A DNA stretch of 64,000 nucleotides from Azolla caroliniana (Eukaryota; Polypodiophyta): the NCBI GenBank assembly GCA_043228905.1, contig JBHGNT010000094.1, positions 28,542 through 92,541 of the forward strand, given 5' to 3'. The stretch's first letter is position 1, and each line of letters opens with the position of its first letter. This document shows, piece by piece, positions 42,832-54,104 of this stretch. The notes under the pieces are model-generated. The model saw only the letters and a program-made list of their open reading frames with translations, searched no databases and was not told the DNA's origin. The position numbers were made by a program, and so were the translations under genes.

Positions 42832-43584
42832 AAAGAATATGTGCAGAAGCTAAATAGATCTCGCCACTAAACCATAGTTAAAACGGGGCCCTAAATGTTG
42901 CCACTATGCATTAGTTTTGGGGTCAAAACTCTCACCCCTAGCGGGAGAGTGTGACATCCGTTAGGTATACCTAAAATATAGAAATTGTTATAAATAAAGA
43001 ACCTTGGAAGTGCAAACGATTCAATTAGTGAACATTTGACATTCCAATGATTCCTATTTAATAGAAGCCTATTTTCCTAGAGGGGCAGACACCAATTTTG
43101 GGAGTTAGTAATTCTTATGGAGTTTGTTTAATTCTTATTTTAATTAAGCCATGTTGTTTTAGTTCGTTCATGTTGGTGGTGGTAACATTTGTTATTGACA
43201 ATTTTTTTGAGGAAGCCTAAACCCTAAACCCTAAACCCTTTTCAATCATTTCTATTTTTTAGAAGGGTTTAATGTAGGGTATTTATCATCTTAAGGACTT
43301 AGATTGTCTGAGCTATTGTGATCCCACGCTTTAATAGCCACCACGCTCATGTTCATGGGCCTTGCCCCTTCTAGTTCAGTTGACTACCTCTTTCTCTTCA
43401 TTAGGTTGATGATGAACTCATGCAATTCTTTCTTGGCTATACCATGGAGAGTGAACTCTATATGACTATAGAGGATCCTTTCCTCTATCAACTCTAGGTA
43501 TGTTGCTTGTTTGATCTCAAAGCAAAACTTGAATTTCGGGGGGTTTCCCTTCTCTTTTCACCTTTCATTGCGTGTTAGGGCCGA
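42832..43584. other. Unassigned sequence with telomere-type repeats
   Basis: No gene seen. At 43216-43238 there are three tandem units of CCTAAAC/CCCTAAA, the plant telomere motif, at an interstitial site. Confidence 0.5.
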
Positions 43585-43794
43585 TGTCGTGATGTTTTCG
43601 ACAAATAGTGTCAAACCACACCAAATAGGAAAAAATAATAATGATACAAATAAGCCAAACATGCCACAAAGACGAACTTCTGAAGGCAAGATTTGGACCT
43701 TGCATCTTCAAGGAATCAAAATTTGAACCTTATGCCTTCAAGGAATGACACAATTGTATTTACTGGTAGGGCAACTACTAGTGAGTGATTTATT
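43585..43794 (+). repeat. Gypsy LTR fragment (Gy-1/Gy-2 type), interrupted by Co-3
   Basis: Begins TGTCGTGATGTTTTCGAC and contains two antisense B-box-like words (near 43688 and 43725) like the Gy-1 and Gy-2 LTRs. Co-3 landed at 43795; the LTR may continue at 58565, where a TATATAAGACC lies near 58747. Confidence 0.5.
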
Positions 43795-44188
43795 GTTGAG
43801 AATCAAGCTCAACCTAGTCTAGTGTGTGAACACACTCTTGAGAGTGTGCACTCAAAGGTCAAAAGTCACCACTCTTATCTACACATTAACTATGTGTCAT
43901 AGAATCATATTCTATGACACATAACTAATGAGTTTTCACATTCCCCATGACCCATGAGCTTCGGTAGTTAATAAAGAGAGAGAGTGACTATATAAAGCAC
44001 TCTCCTCCTACTTTGTAATTAGTTCGGTTAATCTCCTTTGTAATGTACATCGTCTTGAGTATTCTACTGTTGTGTTTAAAATCTATCTATCTTGTGTTGC
44101 TCTCTCTCTCTCTCTCTCATACACACACACTTACAACACATATCTCTAGTCTATTCCGCTGCACAAGAATCACCTTCGATTCTTTACA
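43795..44188 (+). repeat. Co-3 5' LTR
   Basis: TGTTGAGAATCAAGC to GATTCTTTACA. The primer site TGGTATCAGAG follows at 44189-44199. Confidence 0.95.
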
Positions 44189-44343
44189 TGGTATCAGAGT
44201 GGTTTGGTAGCTTGATCTCGCCCATCCATGTGTGTTGAGCTCTACGTTGACGTTCAAGAAGAACCGGCTCATCGTTATCGTAGTGCGACTACATAGCTCG
44301 TATCCAAGAGAGAAGAAGAAGGAAGAAATCTACATCGAACACC

Positions 44344-44648
44344 ATGAATACTCAAATGGGGAGCGTTCTCCCTGGCGAGAAGTTGGACCGAAACAATTTC
44401 GCATCTTGGGAGTACAAGATGCATCAATACCTTGTCGGTCAAGGCTATTGGAGCTACATCAAAGGAGCACAAGAAAACCGGCCCAACCCGAAAGATGTCG
44501 ACTATGCAACATGGGAGCAAGCGGCGAGTCGAGTAATGTATTGTTTGGCGACATGTGTTCACGACCACATGCTCGGTTACACTCGAGAAGCCGAGACACC
44601 GAAGGAAGCGTGGGAAAATCTACGAAAGATTTTCGCCGCCAACACGAC
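44344..44648 (+). pseudogene. Co-3 Gag, first part
   Basis: Plus strand, ATG at 44344: MGSVLPGEKLDRNNFASWEYKMHQYLVGQGYW, WEQAASRVMYCLATCVHDHML, TPKEAWENLRKIFAANT. The frame is clean up to ACGAC at 44644-44648, where the composite begins, and continues after it at 57475 as TARNLQLRQDLNNIQQRDMS. UBN2-type copia Gag. Confidence 0.88.
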
Positions 44649-44840
44649 TGTTGTATGTTTTAGGTTTAGGGTTAATGATGATAATGATAAAGATGGGAAT
44701 AGGGTTAACAATCATGGTAGATTGATAATGTATGTGTGATGATGATGGTGAGAGATCATGAAGAACAAGACAAGCATTGAGGGGTGGGGGGTGGTGCCTA
44801 GAATGGCTCCACCCCCCTCCCAAGGGGTTCAACGTAAGGG

Positions 44841-44881
<41 letters not shown>

Positions 44882-45146
44882 TGGTTATTCACGTTTCATT
44901 CATTCCCCATAAGGGGTTAAATAGTACAAGAGGGGGTAGATACAAAGGGATGTAAGCCCCCTAGAGCATTCATACTGGACACTCACTCACACCTCCTCGT
45001 ATCCATCCACATGCACACACGTGTGCATGTGTTCACATACGTATCGACTCACAATTACATTCACACTCACATACATATCAATGCATTACATCGTTCACAC
45101 TCACTTATCATACTTATGAATCACACGTACGTCTCGTACGGTAACA
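44649..45146 (+). repeat. LARD-2 5' LTR
   Basis: About 498 bp, TGTTGTATGTTTTAGG to GTACGGTAACA (the end could be two bases later). A block GTGGTGCCTAGAATGGCTCCACC flanked by G and C runs corresponds to one in the LARD-1 LTR. A (GA)n tract lies at 44842-44879. Confidence 0.8.
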
Positions 45147-45151
45147 CAATA

Positions 45152-45271
45152 TGGCACGCCCGTGAGAGAGTGCCTTGCACGTCGATCCCACATGCCTTGA
45201 TCATAATTTTTCTTCGACCGGAATTTCCATCAATCCTCTCAACAATCGACTCCCTCGATCAGAGCGCTTGA
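45152..45271 (+). promoter_or_regulatory. LARD-2 primer binding site and leader
   Basis: TGGCACGCCCGTGAGA at 45152-45167, then GTGCCTTGCACGTCGATCC. The same primer site and leader text occur inverted at 57027-57074. A short frame with FLRPEFPSILSTIDSLD follows. Confidence 0.65.
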
Positions 45272-47547
45272 CTCGAACATCTCCGTCGGTTAGCGACTCT
45301 TCTGCGACACGAACATTCTCGTTCTGTCGGCTTACGAACTTCGTCATGGGTCCAAAATCATGTCGTGTATATGTATGTTCTTCCTTTGTTTTGAGTGTGT
45401 GTGAGTAGTCTTGGGGATTTTCAAAATTTTGGTGGTGCCCTCTTGTATTTTTAAAATTTTGATATGTACCCTCGAGTTTTGAAAATTTCATTCACTACCC
45501 CCAAGTTTCTGAAATTTTAGGCGGCTACCCTCAACATTTTAAAATTTCTTCGCATGCCCCTCTCTTCTCTTTTTCCCTCTCATTTTTTTTTTCTTGTTTT
45601 CTTCTTTTTCTCTTGCTTCTGTCGTTTCCCTCCTTCCTCTGTTCTGTGCCTTCTCTTCTTCCATGACTTCTTCCTCTTCCTTCTCTGTTCCTTCTTTTGA
45701 TTTCATTCGAGAGTTGTGTTTCGTCTTTTATTCTTCTATGTATTCTATATCTTTGTTTGCATCTTCTATGTCGTTTCCTATCGTAGCCCTATCATAGCTT
45801 TCTCCTCCTCCTTCTCTTCTTCTTTTCATGTCTCTATTTTGGTGTTTTGAAGAATGGGGAGGAACGACATCTCCATTGTCATTGCCGTCTTTGTTGATGT
45901 TTCGCTTTTTGGCTCTATTCGATTGTTTTTCTGGTAGCCGTTAAGACATTGTCTGCTATTCGGTAACTCTCGGGTCGCCGGCTCTGTCCGGTCCAGCATT
46001 GTCTGTTGGTCTCTTTCCGACCCTCGATTTGGCCTCCGCTTTCCGGCCTCTCTGGCCTTTGTCTATCTCATGGCCACTGTCCGACCACCACGCTGTTGCG
46101 GACTCCATCAAAGTCTTTGTCGATTTCTGTCAGTTTGAGTCCGCTTCTGTGTCTCCGGCTCCGTTGTCGTCTCCTTCTCCGTTCCGGCGCCATTCGACCA
46201 CTCCGACCACTCTTTGGCCGGCACTTTTCCGGCCTCTCGTCAATCTTTGTCGGTGTTGCCGTTCTGGCCATCGATTCGTCTTTGTCCGGCCCGTTCCGGT
46301 CGTCGTCTGGTCCATTCCAGCCGGTTTTCCGGTAGTCAATTCGGCTGTTGTCCAGCTGCTCCCATCTCTGGCCATTTCGGTCTTGCTTTTCTCAAGCTTT
46401 CCACTATTCGGCCTCTGTCCGGAAGACTCCATCTTCGGTTAGTGTCTCTTCGGTCTTCTTTCGGCGTCATCATTGTTGTTGTTGTCGGTTGTCGAGCCGC
46501 CGTCGCCGCTGTAGCCCCTATCCGGCCATTCTGGATGCTGTCCGACCACTCCGGCCACTTCTTGGCCGTCGTTCTGGACGCTTTACGACCGTTGTCTGGC
46601 TATTCCGGCCCCGTCCGGTCGTCATTGTCTTTCTGGCTCTTCCGCTGTCTGATTTTGGCCATCTATCTGGTGTCTCTTTTCGTTTTGGACGTCTTTCGGG
46701 CTGTATCCGTCCGGTTCATTCCGTTCTTTTCCCGTTTCTTCTATCCAGACCGTTCCATCGTGTTTATGTATTGTCTTCGGCCCCGTCTGTGGCTTTCTAC
46801 ATCACGTTGTCTTGTCTGACTTCTTCGTTTCTGGCTATGTTGTGTGTCCGTTTGGCATGTTTGGTCGTCCCTTTGTTGTCCAGCCCGTCCGTTGTCCGCC
46901 TTTGTCTAGTTTGTATCTGACCGACCAATCTGGCTATCTTCATCTCTGTTCTGGCTGTAGTTCGGCCGTGTCTTTTCGGCCGCCTCTGCAACCTTCTGAT
47001 CATCGTTGTTATTCTGGCCGTCGTCCGTCCGGTGTTGTTGGTTTCTCTGGTCGTCGATGTCTAGTTTGCGTTTGCATCTCTTCTCTGTCTTCTATGGTCC
47101 TTCTGGTTCTTGTTCCGATTTCAGTTCCGACTCTCTTCATGTTGTTTCTTCTGGAACCATTGCCCGTGCATTCTCAGCACATCTTGCCGGTCTTCACTCC
47201 ACACACTGCGACTTTCTCTGCAGTCTCTTGGTGGGCTTCTCTTTCCGGTTGTGCTGGCACCGGTTCCCTCTGCGTTGCTGTTTGTCCAGCCGTGCATCTT
47301 GCACTACGCTTTTGAGAACACGCACATTGTCGCTAACCGCTTTCGGAAACACGCACATGGACACTAATCGCAACCTCGCACAAACATTGTTGCCATTCAT
47401 GCATTCCTCCATAGACTTCCTCCAACATCTTCACCGTCATTTTTGCGTTTCGCTATTTCTTGCACTTAGTCGTTATGGCTTGCACATCTGCGTATCATTC
47501 TTCGCCTCCATTTCCAAAGGGGGGTCGCCTTAGTGGTCGCCAAAAGG
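45272..47547 (+). repeat. LARD-2 interior, non-coding
   Basis: 45410-45560 holds short repeats of TTTAAAATTTT(G/C) with CCCTC spacers, matching LARD-1 near 37780-37930 on the other strand. 45950-47060 is built from words like GTCCGGCCATTC, TTCTGGCC and CGTCTGGCC; frames stay open over hundreds of bases but show no domain. 47060-47540 is pyrimidine-rich and ends with CCAAAGGGGGGTCGCC and CCAAAAGG before the 3' LTR. No transposon protein was found. Confidence 0.6.
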
Positions 47548-47646
47548 TGTTGTATGTTTTAGGTTTAGGGTTAATGATGATAATGATAAAGATGGGAATA
47601 GGGTTAACAATCATGGTAGATTGATAATGTATGTGTGATGATGATG
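47548..47646 (+). repeat. LARD-2 3' LTR, first 99 bp only
   Basis: Identical by eye to 44649-44747, then switches to Gy-5 LTR sequence at 47647. Confidence 0.9.
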
Positions 47647-47796
47647 CGTGTTTATCTGTATCTCTGTATTGTTTTACCGTCTGTGCTTAATTGTAATCAT
47701 CTTACGCGTGTAACCTAGCATCGAATCCTTACCACCCCTTTGGAGAAGTATCGGATAGACACCTCTGTTGAGGCTAGTCCGGCCAGGCAGACAACA
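47647..47796 (+). repeat. Gy-5 5' LTR, last 150 bp only
   Basis: CGTGTTTATCTGTATC to AGGCAGACAACA; matches the last 150 bp of the inverted LTR at 57081-57474 with about four differences. The first about 240 bp are missing. Confidence 0.88.
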
Positions 47797-47802
47797 CTAT
47801 TT

Positions 47803-47818
47803 TGGCGACCACGATTCC
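47803..47818 (+). promoter_or_regulatory. Gy-5 primer binding site
   Basis: TGGCGACCACGATTCC, six bases after the LTR end. It differs from the TGGCACGCCC site beside the inverted LTR. Confidence 0.65.
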
Positions 47819-47848
47819 TGCAAAGTGCAGAGGACAACCGGGGGATGG

Positions 47849-49867
47849 ATGTCTAGACCAAACGACGACCACATCACCGAACGAGGGAGACGATACACCG
47901 AACGAGAGCAACGACGGGAAGCCCTGCAGCAAGCCGTCGACAAGATCCGGCGAGATCGGTCATTCTCCAGAACTCTTCGAAGAGTCGCAGAAGAAGCACT
48001 GCAGTTCCGGGTTCTGCAAGTCCCCGACGAAGGCAGTAGCATAACAAGCCTGCAAGAGGCAGAAACGATACTACAGACGCTCGCCGGGGGCGATGGGGAC
48101 TCGGAAGCATTCGCAACACTTGAGGCAGAGTCGGAAAGCGACGGAAGCGTTGCGTCCTGGTATAAAAGCAGCCACGACACACCAAACGACCCGGGGGAAG
48201 AGGGGTCAGAAGACTCAGTAACACCAGAGCCAGAGGAAGAAATAACCTTGGAGTTCGGTGACCGGCAATCGCCGAGGGAGGCTGACCGGATACCAACAAC
48301 ACCCGCGAAGGAACCGAAGGAGCGGATACTGACAACACCCGCGGAGGAACCAAAGGACCGGACACCGGCAACACCCGCGGAGGAACTGAAGGAGCGGATA
48401 CCGGCACCAACCGCGGAGGAACCAAAGGTTCTCACACCGACGCCAATAGCGGACAGAGAGCAGAGAAAGCAGGAGAGTCAGTTGAACGACACGATGCCGT
48501 ACCCATACCCAAAGTACCGGGATGAGCCCGACGCGGAGGCACACGTGTACGCATTCCTCCAAACATGGGAAGCCAACCATGTCTCCCAAAGACTGACGGA
48601 GCCCGAAGCCGAACGATCCAAAGTCGCCGAATTCGGCATGACCTTAGAAGGACCGGCGGCCCGATGGCACGCAAAGCACTTACCGGGCAGCTTTGCCACA
48701 TTCGATGCCTTGAAGGCCAAATTCCTCAGGCTTTTTCACAGACAAGTTGAGCAAAGGGAATTGGTCGGGCAGTTCTACACCACCCGGCAGGAAGAGAACG
48801 AGACTGTGCCACAATTCATCATTCGGTTTCAGACCCTGCACAGCCAACTGACGAGAGCACCACCCGAAGACGAAGCCAAAGCAGTCTTTTTGGCCGCGCT
48901 GAAAGAGCCACTTCAAACAATGTGCGGAGTCCTTGATTTCCACACCAGCACAATGGACCAAGTTATTGATCGGGTCTTAGAAATGGACAAGACTAGCTCC
49001 TTCTTGTCGATGGGGATGTTACACCGGGCACTCCCGAAGGAGGAAGACCTGAGGTTCCGACAGGCCTTACAATGCACAACATGCCTAAATTCGGGCCACT
49101 CAACAGTAGACTGCACCCTGCGGACACAATGTATGATCTGCAACTCTCGAGCCCATACAACGGACCGATGCGAATATAACCTGTTAAATCGGTAGGCAGC
49201 ACCGGTTCGACACATAGAACCGTGCAATCAGAACCCGGATGAGGATCGATTCCAGAGAGACGACCGCTACCAACGTGAACACGGTAACAGATACGCTGAT
49301 AGAAGACGCGATAACTATGACCGAGAGGAGAAACGCAGAGATAGCTACCCCCGGGACCGGTACGACTGAGACGAATCCCCGGAATACGAACGACGCAGGG
49401 AAGAGAGGCGACAAGGGAACCGAAATTTCCGACGAAATCAAAAGCGTGGATTTTTCCGAAGAGAGGAACGTCGGGAGGCAGCAAGGAATGACAACCCGGT
49501 ATCGGTACCGGATAACCGAAAAACCGAAGACGACCGCCGAAGCATACCCACCCTCCAAACCGGGGACAAAGGAGAAACAAGCAACAGTCACAAGGTGTAC
49601 TGTTATTACTGTCGTAAGGAAGGCCATTATAGTAACCAATGCCCAAGCAAAACCAATGACAAGCAGCCGGCAGTCAACATGGTTACAGCCGAAATAACAG
49701 AAGTACAGCAGGTCACAACCTGGTCAAAGGGAAAGACCGCCGAGTGGGAAGCCCAGGAGGCAATCAGAAAACAAGCGGCGCAATGGATCAAGGAGGCCAA
49801 TGAACAGAATGCGGCAGAAGTCAGAGACCAAAATATGCCAAAAGACGAAGAAATCATACAGCCATGA
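47849..49867 (+). pseudogene. Gy-5 Gag with three in-frame stops
   Basis: Plus strand, first ATG after the primer site. The N-terminal 200 residues are charged, with a 14-residue tandem repeat around residues 140-195 (TPAEEPKERI-type, about six copies). The Gag core follows: MPYPYPKYRDEPDAEAHVYAFLQTWE, LEGPAARWHAKHLPGSF, FLRLFHRQ, NETVPQFIIRFQTLHSQL. Knuckle-like cysteines occur near 49070-49170 (CTTC, CMIC) and a clean CCHC at 49598 (CYYCRKEGHYSNQC). Stops are TAG 49193, TGA 49367 and TGA 49865, all in frame, with no frameshift. Confidence 0.85.
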
Positions 49868-52800
49868 GAAAACCCGACGTGGCAAGCGCTACAGGACTGT
49901 CAAATCGTGCTGCCGTTAGCACGGCTACTACAGTTGGTGCCATGGTTTACGGCAGACTTACAGGCATCCGTGAGCAAACCAAAGCCGATGCCAGCACCGG
50001 CATTCTTCTCCAACCCGGAGGAAGGACCAGCGGTGGTCGATACAAGTAGCCCAGCGATCACGGCAATCGTGAAAGGAAAGGAAATTGCTGGAACAATTAT
50101 TGACGGAGGTTCCGGGGTAAATGTCATTAGCCGACAGACATGCGATAACCTAGGCATCCGGGAATGGGAACCATGCCCCTTCTGGTTACGCATGGCGGAT
50201 ACCAGCTCAGTCCGACCGACCGGGCTTATCCGGGAGTTGGAAGTAACGATCGGAGGCCACGTATTCCGGATATCGGCCGCGGTGCTACAACTGAATGTAC
50301 AAGGCGCGTACCCCCTACTGCTAGGACGACCATGGCTGCGAACGGCGCATATCAAGCAGAACTGGCAAAAGAACATGATCACATTCCGGCGAGGGAAAAC
50401 AAAGGTACGAGTAACGACGCAACCACGGGTGATCGCCAGTAAGGAAGCAACTCCATTGTATGCGGAAAGCATCAACATGTTGGAGGGATTACCGGACGAG
50501 GAAGTCGAGCGGTACCTCGAGGAACACCCACGAATCGTCCCACTATTTGAGGTGGATATCACAACGGCAGTAGAACCGTACATTACGACGCCGGACGAAC
50601 CGGACCAAGCGGCGATCCGGGAACTGCGACAAGCGCAGGAATCCCTAGAGAGGGAAATGAAGATATCCCAGAGGGTAAAAGCATCCCAACTAGAGGAGGT
50701 GGACCTCGGCACAACAGACAAGCCCTAACCGGTAAATGTCGCAAAGGAATTGCCGAAGGAAGAAAAGAAGGCAATGGTAGCATTATTAACAGACTTCAAG
50801 GATGTGTTCGCGTGGTCGTACGAAGACATGCGAGGGCTGGACCCCTAGCTCTATCAGCACCAAATTCACCTAAGTACGGACGCGAAACCGATCGCTCAAC
50901 ACAGGTACCGGATGAATCCAAATTATGCAGCGAAGGTGAAGGAGGAAATTGATAAGCTCCTCCGGGTCGGATTTATCCGACCAGTCAAGCAGGCAACCTG
51001 GCTGAGTCTGATAGTGGTGGTCCCGAAAAAGAACGGCAAAATCCGGGTATGCGTGGACTACCGCAAACTAAATGCCGCAACAGTGACCGATGCGTTTCCA
51101 CTACCATTTACGGACGGGGTGTTAGATGCGGTAGCCGGCCACGAAGTTTACAGCTTCCTGGATGGATTTAGCGGCTACAACCAAATACGAATGAACCCGG
51201 CCGACTAGGAGAAGAGAGCGTTCGTTACGGAATGGGGAGTGTTCGTTGCGGTCGTGATGATGTTCGGACTAAAGACGGCTCCAGCGACCTTTCAAAGGAT
51301 AATAATGGAAATTTTCGGGGAATATATCCCCGGTTTTATGCAGGTCTTCCTTGACGATTTCGCGGTCTACAGCCGGCACGGAGAGCATCTCGATCACCTC
51401 CAGCTGTGCTTGGAGAAGTGCCGCGAGTACCGGTTGAGTCTGAACCCGTCCAAGTGCGTCTTTGGAGTGGCAAGTGGCAACTTACTAGGGCACGTGGTGA
51501 GTAAGGAAGGAATCGCGGTAGATCCGGATAAAGTCAAGGCGATTCTCGAGGCACCAGCACCAAATAACGCAAAGGCTTTAAGCCGGTTCCTGGGCCAAAT
51601 AAGGTGGCATAGCCGGATGATACGGCACCTCGCAGACTTCGCTACACCATTACATACCGTCGTACACAGGGTACCCTTCCTATGGGCGGAGACGGAGGAG
51701 GAAGCCTACCAAGCGTTGAAGGTTATGCTGTCGCAAGCTCCAGTGGTGCAACCGCCGGATTGGAGTAAAAGCTTTCACGTCTTCGTCGACGCGTCGGACG
51801 TAGCAATCGGCAGCGTTCTGATGCAACTCACGGAGCCGAAATGGTACCGACCGGTGTATTGCGCAAGCCGGAAACTCTCAAAAGCCGAACGGAACTACTC
51901 TACGACGGAACGCGAGGCATTAGGAATGGTGTATAGTGTCACAAAGTACAGGCACTATCTGCTCGGAAGGAAGTTTTCCTTCCATGTTGACCATTCGGCA
52001 CTACTCTACCTGGTCTCGAAGGCATCCCTGACGGGAAAAATTGCACGATGGACACTGCTGTTACAGGAATTTGAATTCGACATTTTCCACCGACCCGGGG
52101 CGCAGCATGCGGTAGCGGACTACCTAAGCAGACTCGAATCCGGAGAAGCAGGGGACGGCGTCCAGGATGAGTTCCCCGACGCCGAGTTGTTCTGTATCAC
52201 GACGAAATCGGCAACGGATGCAACGGTAGCTGATGAAGACACGTGGCTAACTGAGATGCATCAATTCCTGAGCACCGGAGTACCCCCGGAAAACATGGAC
52301 CGCGATGAAAGGAAAAGGGTAGCAGTAAGAAGCAAACATTTCTGCTTGGTTGGAGACACCCTCTATCACAAGGGGGCAGATGGCATCTGGAGACGAGCAG
52401 TGCGGAGCGATGAGAAGGATCTAATCCTCAGGGAAGCCCACTGTGGAATTACCGCTCGGAAAATATGGCAGAGCGGACTGTGGTGGCCCACCACTCTAAA
52501 AGATGCCGTGAAGTATAGCAGAGAATGCGATTTGTGTCAACGACTGGGCCAACCCATAGAGCAGGCCCGAATGCCACACCACCCGGTCTTGCCATTGGAA
52601 CCGTTTCAAAAGTGGGGTTTGGACTTTGTCGGTCCCTTCAAGCCACCGGCAATGCGAACCGGAAATCGGTATGTCATAGTGGCGACCGACTATTGCACCA
52701 AATGGGTAGAAGCAAAGGCCTTACGGGACAACACGACCGCGTCCACGGCAAAGTTCCTATACGAGTGCATATGGTGCCGGTATGGATGCCCGATCGAGCT

Positions 52801-53710
52801 TATAAGTGACCAAGGAGGACATTTTCTCGGGCAGGTAGTAGAAAGCCTGACATCATTTTACGCGGTGGTACATAAAAAGAGTACTCCCTACTACCCTCAA
52901 GCCAATGAACTAGCGGAATCAACGAACAAAACTCTGCAGAACATCCTACGAAAAATCGTCAACGAGAACCGGACCGACTGGGATACGAAATTGCAAAGCG
53001 CGCTATGGGCGTACCGAACAACGTACAAAACCAGCATCCGGACAACCCCGTTCCGACTAGCATTCGGTTTAGAAGCGGTCATGCCGGTAGAGTTCTAGAT
53101 CCCCAGCTTACGGATCCAGGTAAAGGAGCGCTTAAGTAAGCAGTGGTATCAACGAATCCGGCTGGCGACGTTGTTGGAATTAGAAGAAAACCGAATAGCC
53201 AGCTTACTACAACTCGAACTGGAGAAAAGGAGGAGAAAAGCTTTCATGGACCGACACCGGCGTGGCAACGAAAAGGAGTTCGAAGTCGGGAAACCGGTGC
53301 TACTGTTCCAGACACGGATGGGGAACATGCCGGGAAAGTTGCGGTTTCGGTGGACCGGACCGTTCTGGATCACCAAGGAGTACAATGGGTCGTATTAGCT
53401 CGGCACGTTGTCTGGAGAAGTCATCGATAAGTGGGCAAATGGGTTTCGGCTAAAGCCGTATAAGGGAAATATGCCAGCCAACCCGTTCAAGCAAAACCCG
53501 GAAATCCGGCAAGATGAGGAACCGACACCGACAGACGTTGCTGAAGATATCCGGACCGAGGAGGAACCGACACCGATAGACACTGCTGCAGATATCCGGA
53601 CCGAGGAAGAACCGACACCGATACTGACAAAGACTATCCCGGAAAACCGACAGAAGGATCCGGTGTCAGCGCGAACCGACCCGAACAAATCGGGGGGGAC
53701 TAGAAAATGA
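49868..53710 (+). pseudogene. Gy-5 Pol: protease, reverse transcriptase, RNase H, integrase
   Basis: Same frame as Gag. Protease: IIDGGSGVNVIS near 50096, with DGG in place of DTG/DSG. Reverse transcriptase: VPKKNGKIRVCVDYRKLN, YSFLDGFSGYNQIRM, FGLKTAPATFQRIM-like and catalytic FLDDFAVY near 51351. RNase H: HVFVDASDVAIGSVL, STTEREALGMVY, LYLVSKASLTGKIARW. Integrase: HCGITARKIW, CDLCQRLGQ, KWGLDFVGPF, ELISDQGGHF, YPQANELAESTNKTLQ (HH-CC finger is degenerate; D, D, E in place). The end reads FRWTGPFWI and a 19-residue EEPTP repeat, with natural stop 53708. In-frame stops: 50726, 50846, 51206, 53096 and 53396. Gag-Pol was one frame of about 1,950 codons. Confidence 0.88.
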
Positions 53711-53903
53711 CGTGGTCCAAACAAACAGAATAATAATAATAATAATAATAAATCATAGTAGTGATGGGGAGATCACAAGAGGTGGGAGCACCACCATGCA
53801 ACGAAGAGGCGCCATGCAGTAAAGAAGGACGTGCGCGTACTTGCTATTTAAAGCATGGAACGTGGGCGCTCACACGCGGCAAGCAAGAAAGGACATACTA
53901 ATT
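53711..53903 (+). other. Spacer between Gy-5 Pol and ORF3
   Basis: Contains an (AAT)n tract at 53731-53752 and CTATTTAAAGC near 53846. No gene seen. Confidence 0.5.
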
Positions 53904-53961
53904 ATGGCGGGAGATGGACATGCGCGGGAAATGAAAAAGGGCGGCTCGAGGCAAAAGCCAC

Positions 53962-53969
53962 TATATAAG
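53962..53969 (+). promoter_or_regulatory. Possible internal TATA box before Gy-5 ORF3
   Basis: TATATAAG preceded by a GC-rich stretch, 136 bp upstream of ATG 54105. It would allow separate transcription of ORF3; this is inference only. Confidence 0.35.
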
Positions 53970-54104
53970 ACACAGGCCTGTGAAGGCCTTACTTTTTACG
54001 AATTTTCCTACACACAAGCGCAGAAGCACAGAAGAGCGATCCGACGCACAGCGCACACACATCCCGATCCTGAACAACAGACAGCAGAAGAAGAATTCGA
54101 ACCA

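Noticed and set aside
46000-47060. Long open frames (up to about 200 codons) as genes
   Set aside because: Several overlapping frames are open at once because of CCGG-rich composition; no domain, and the block is repeated in LARD-1.
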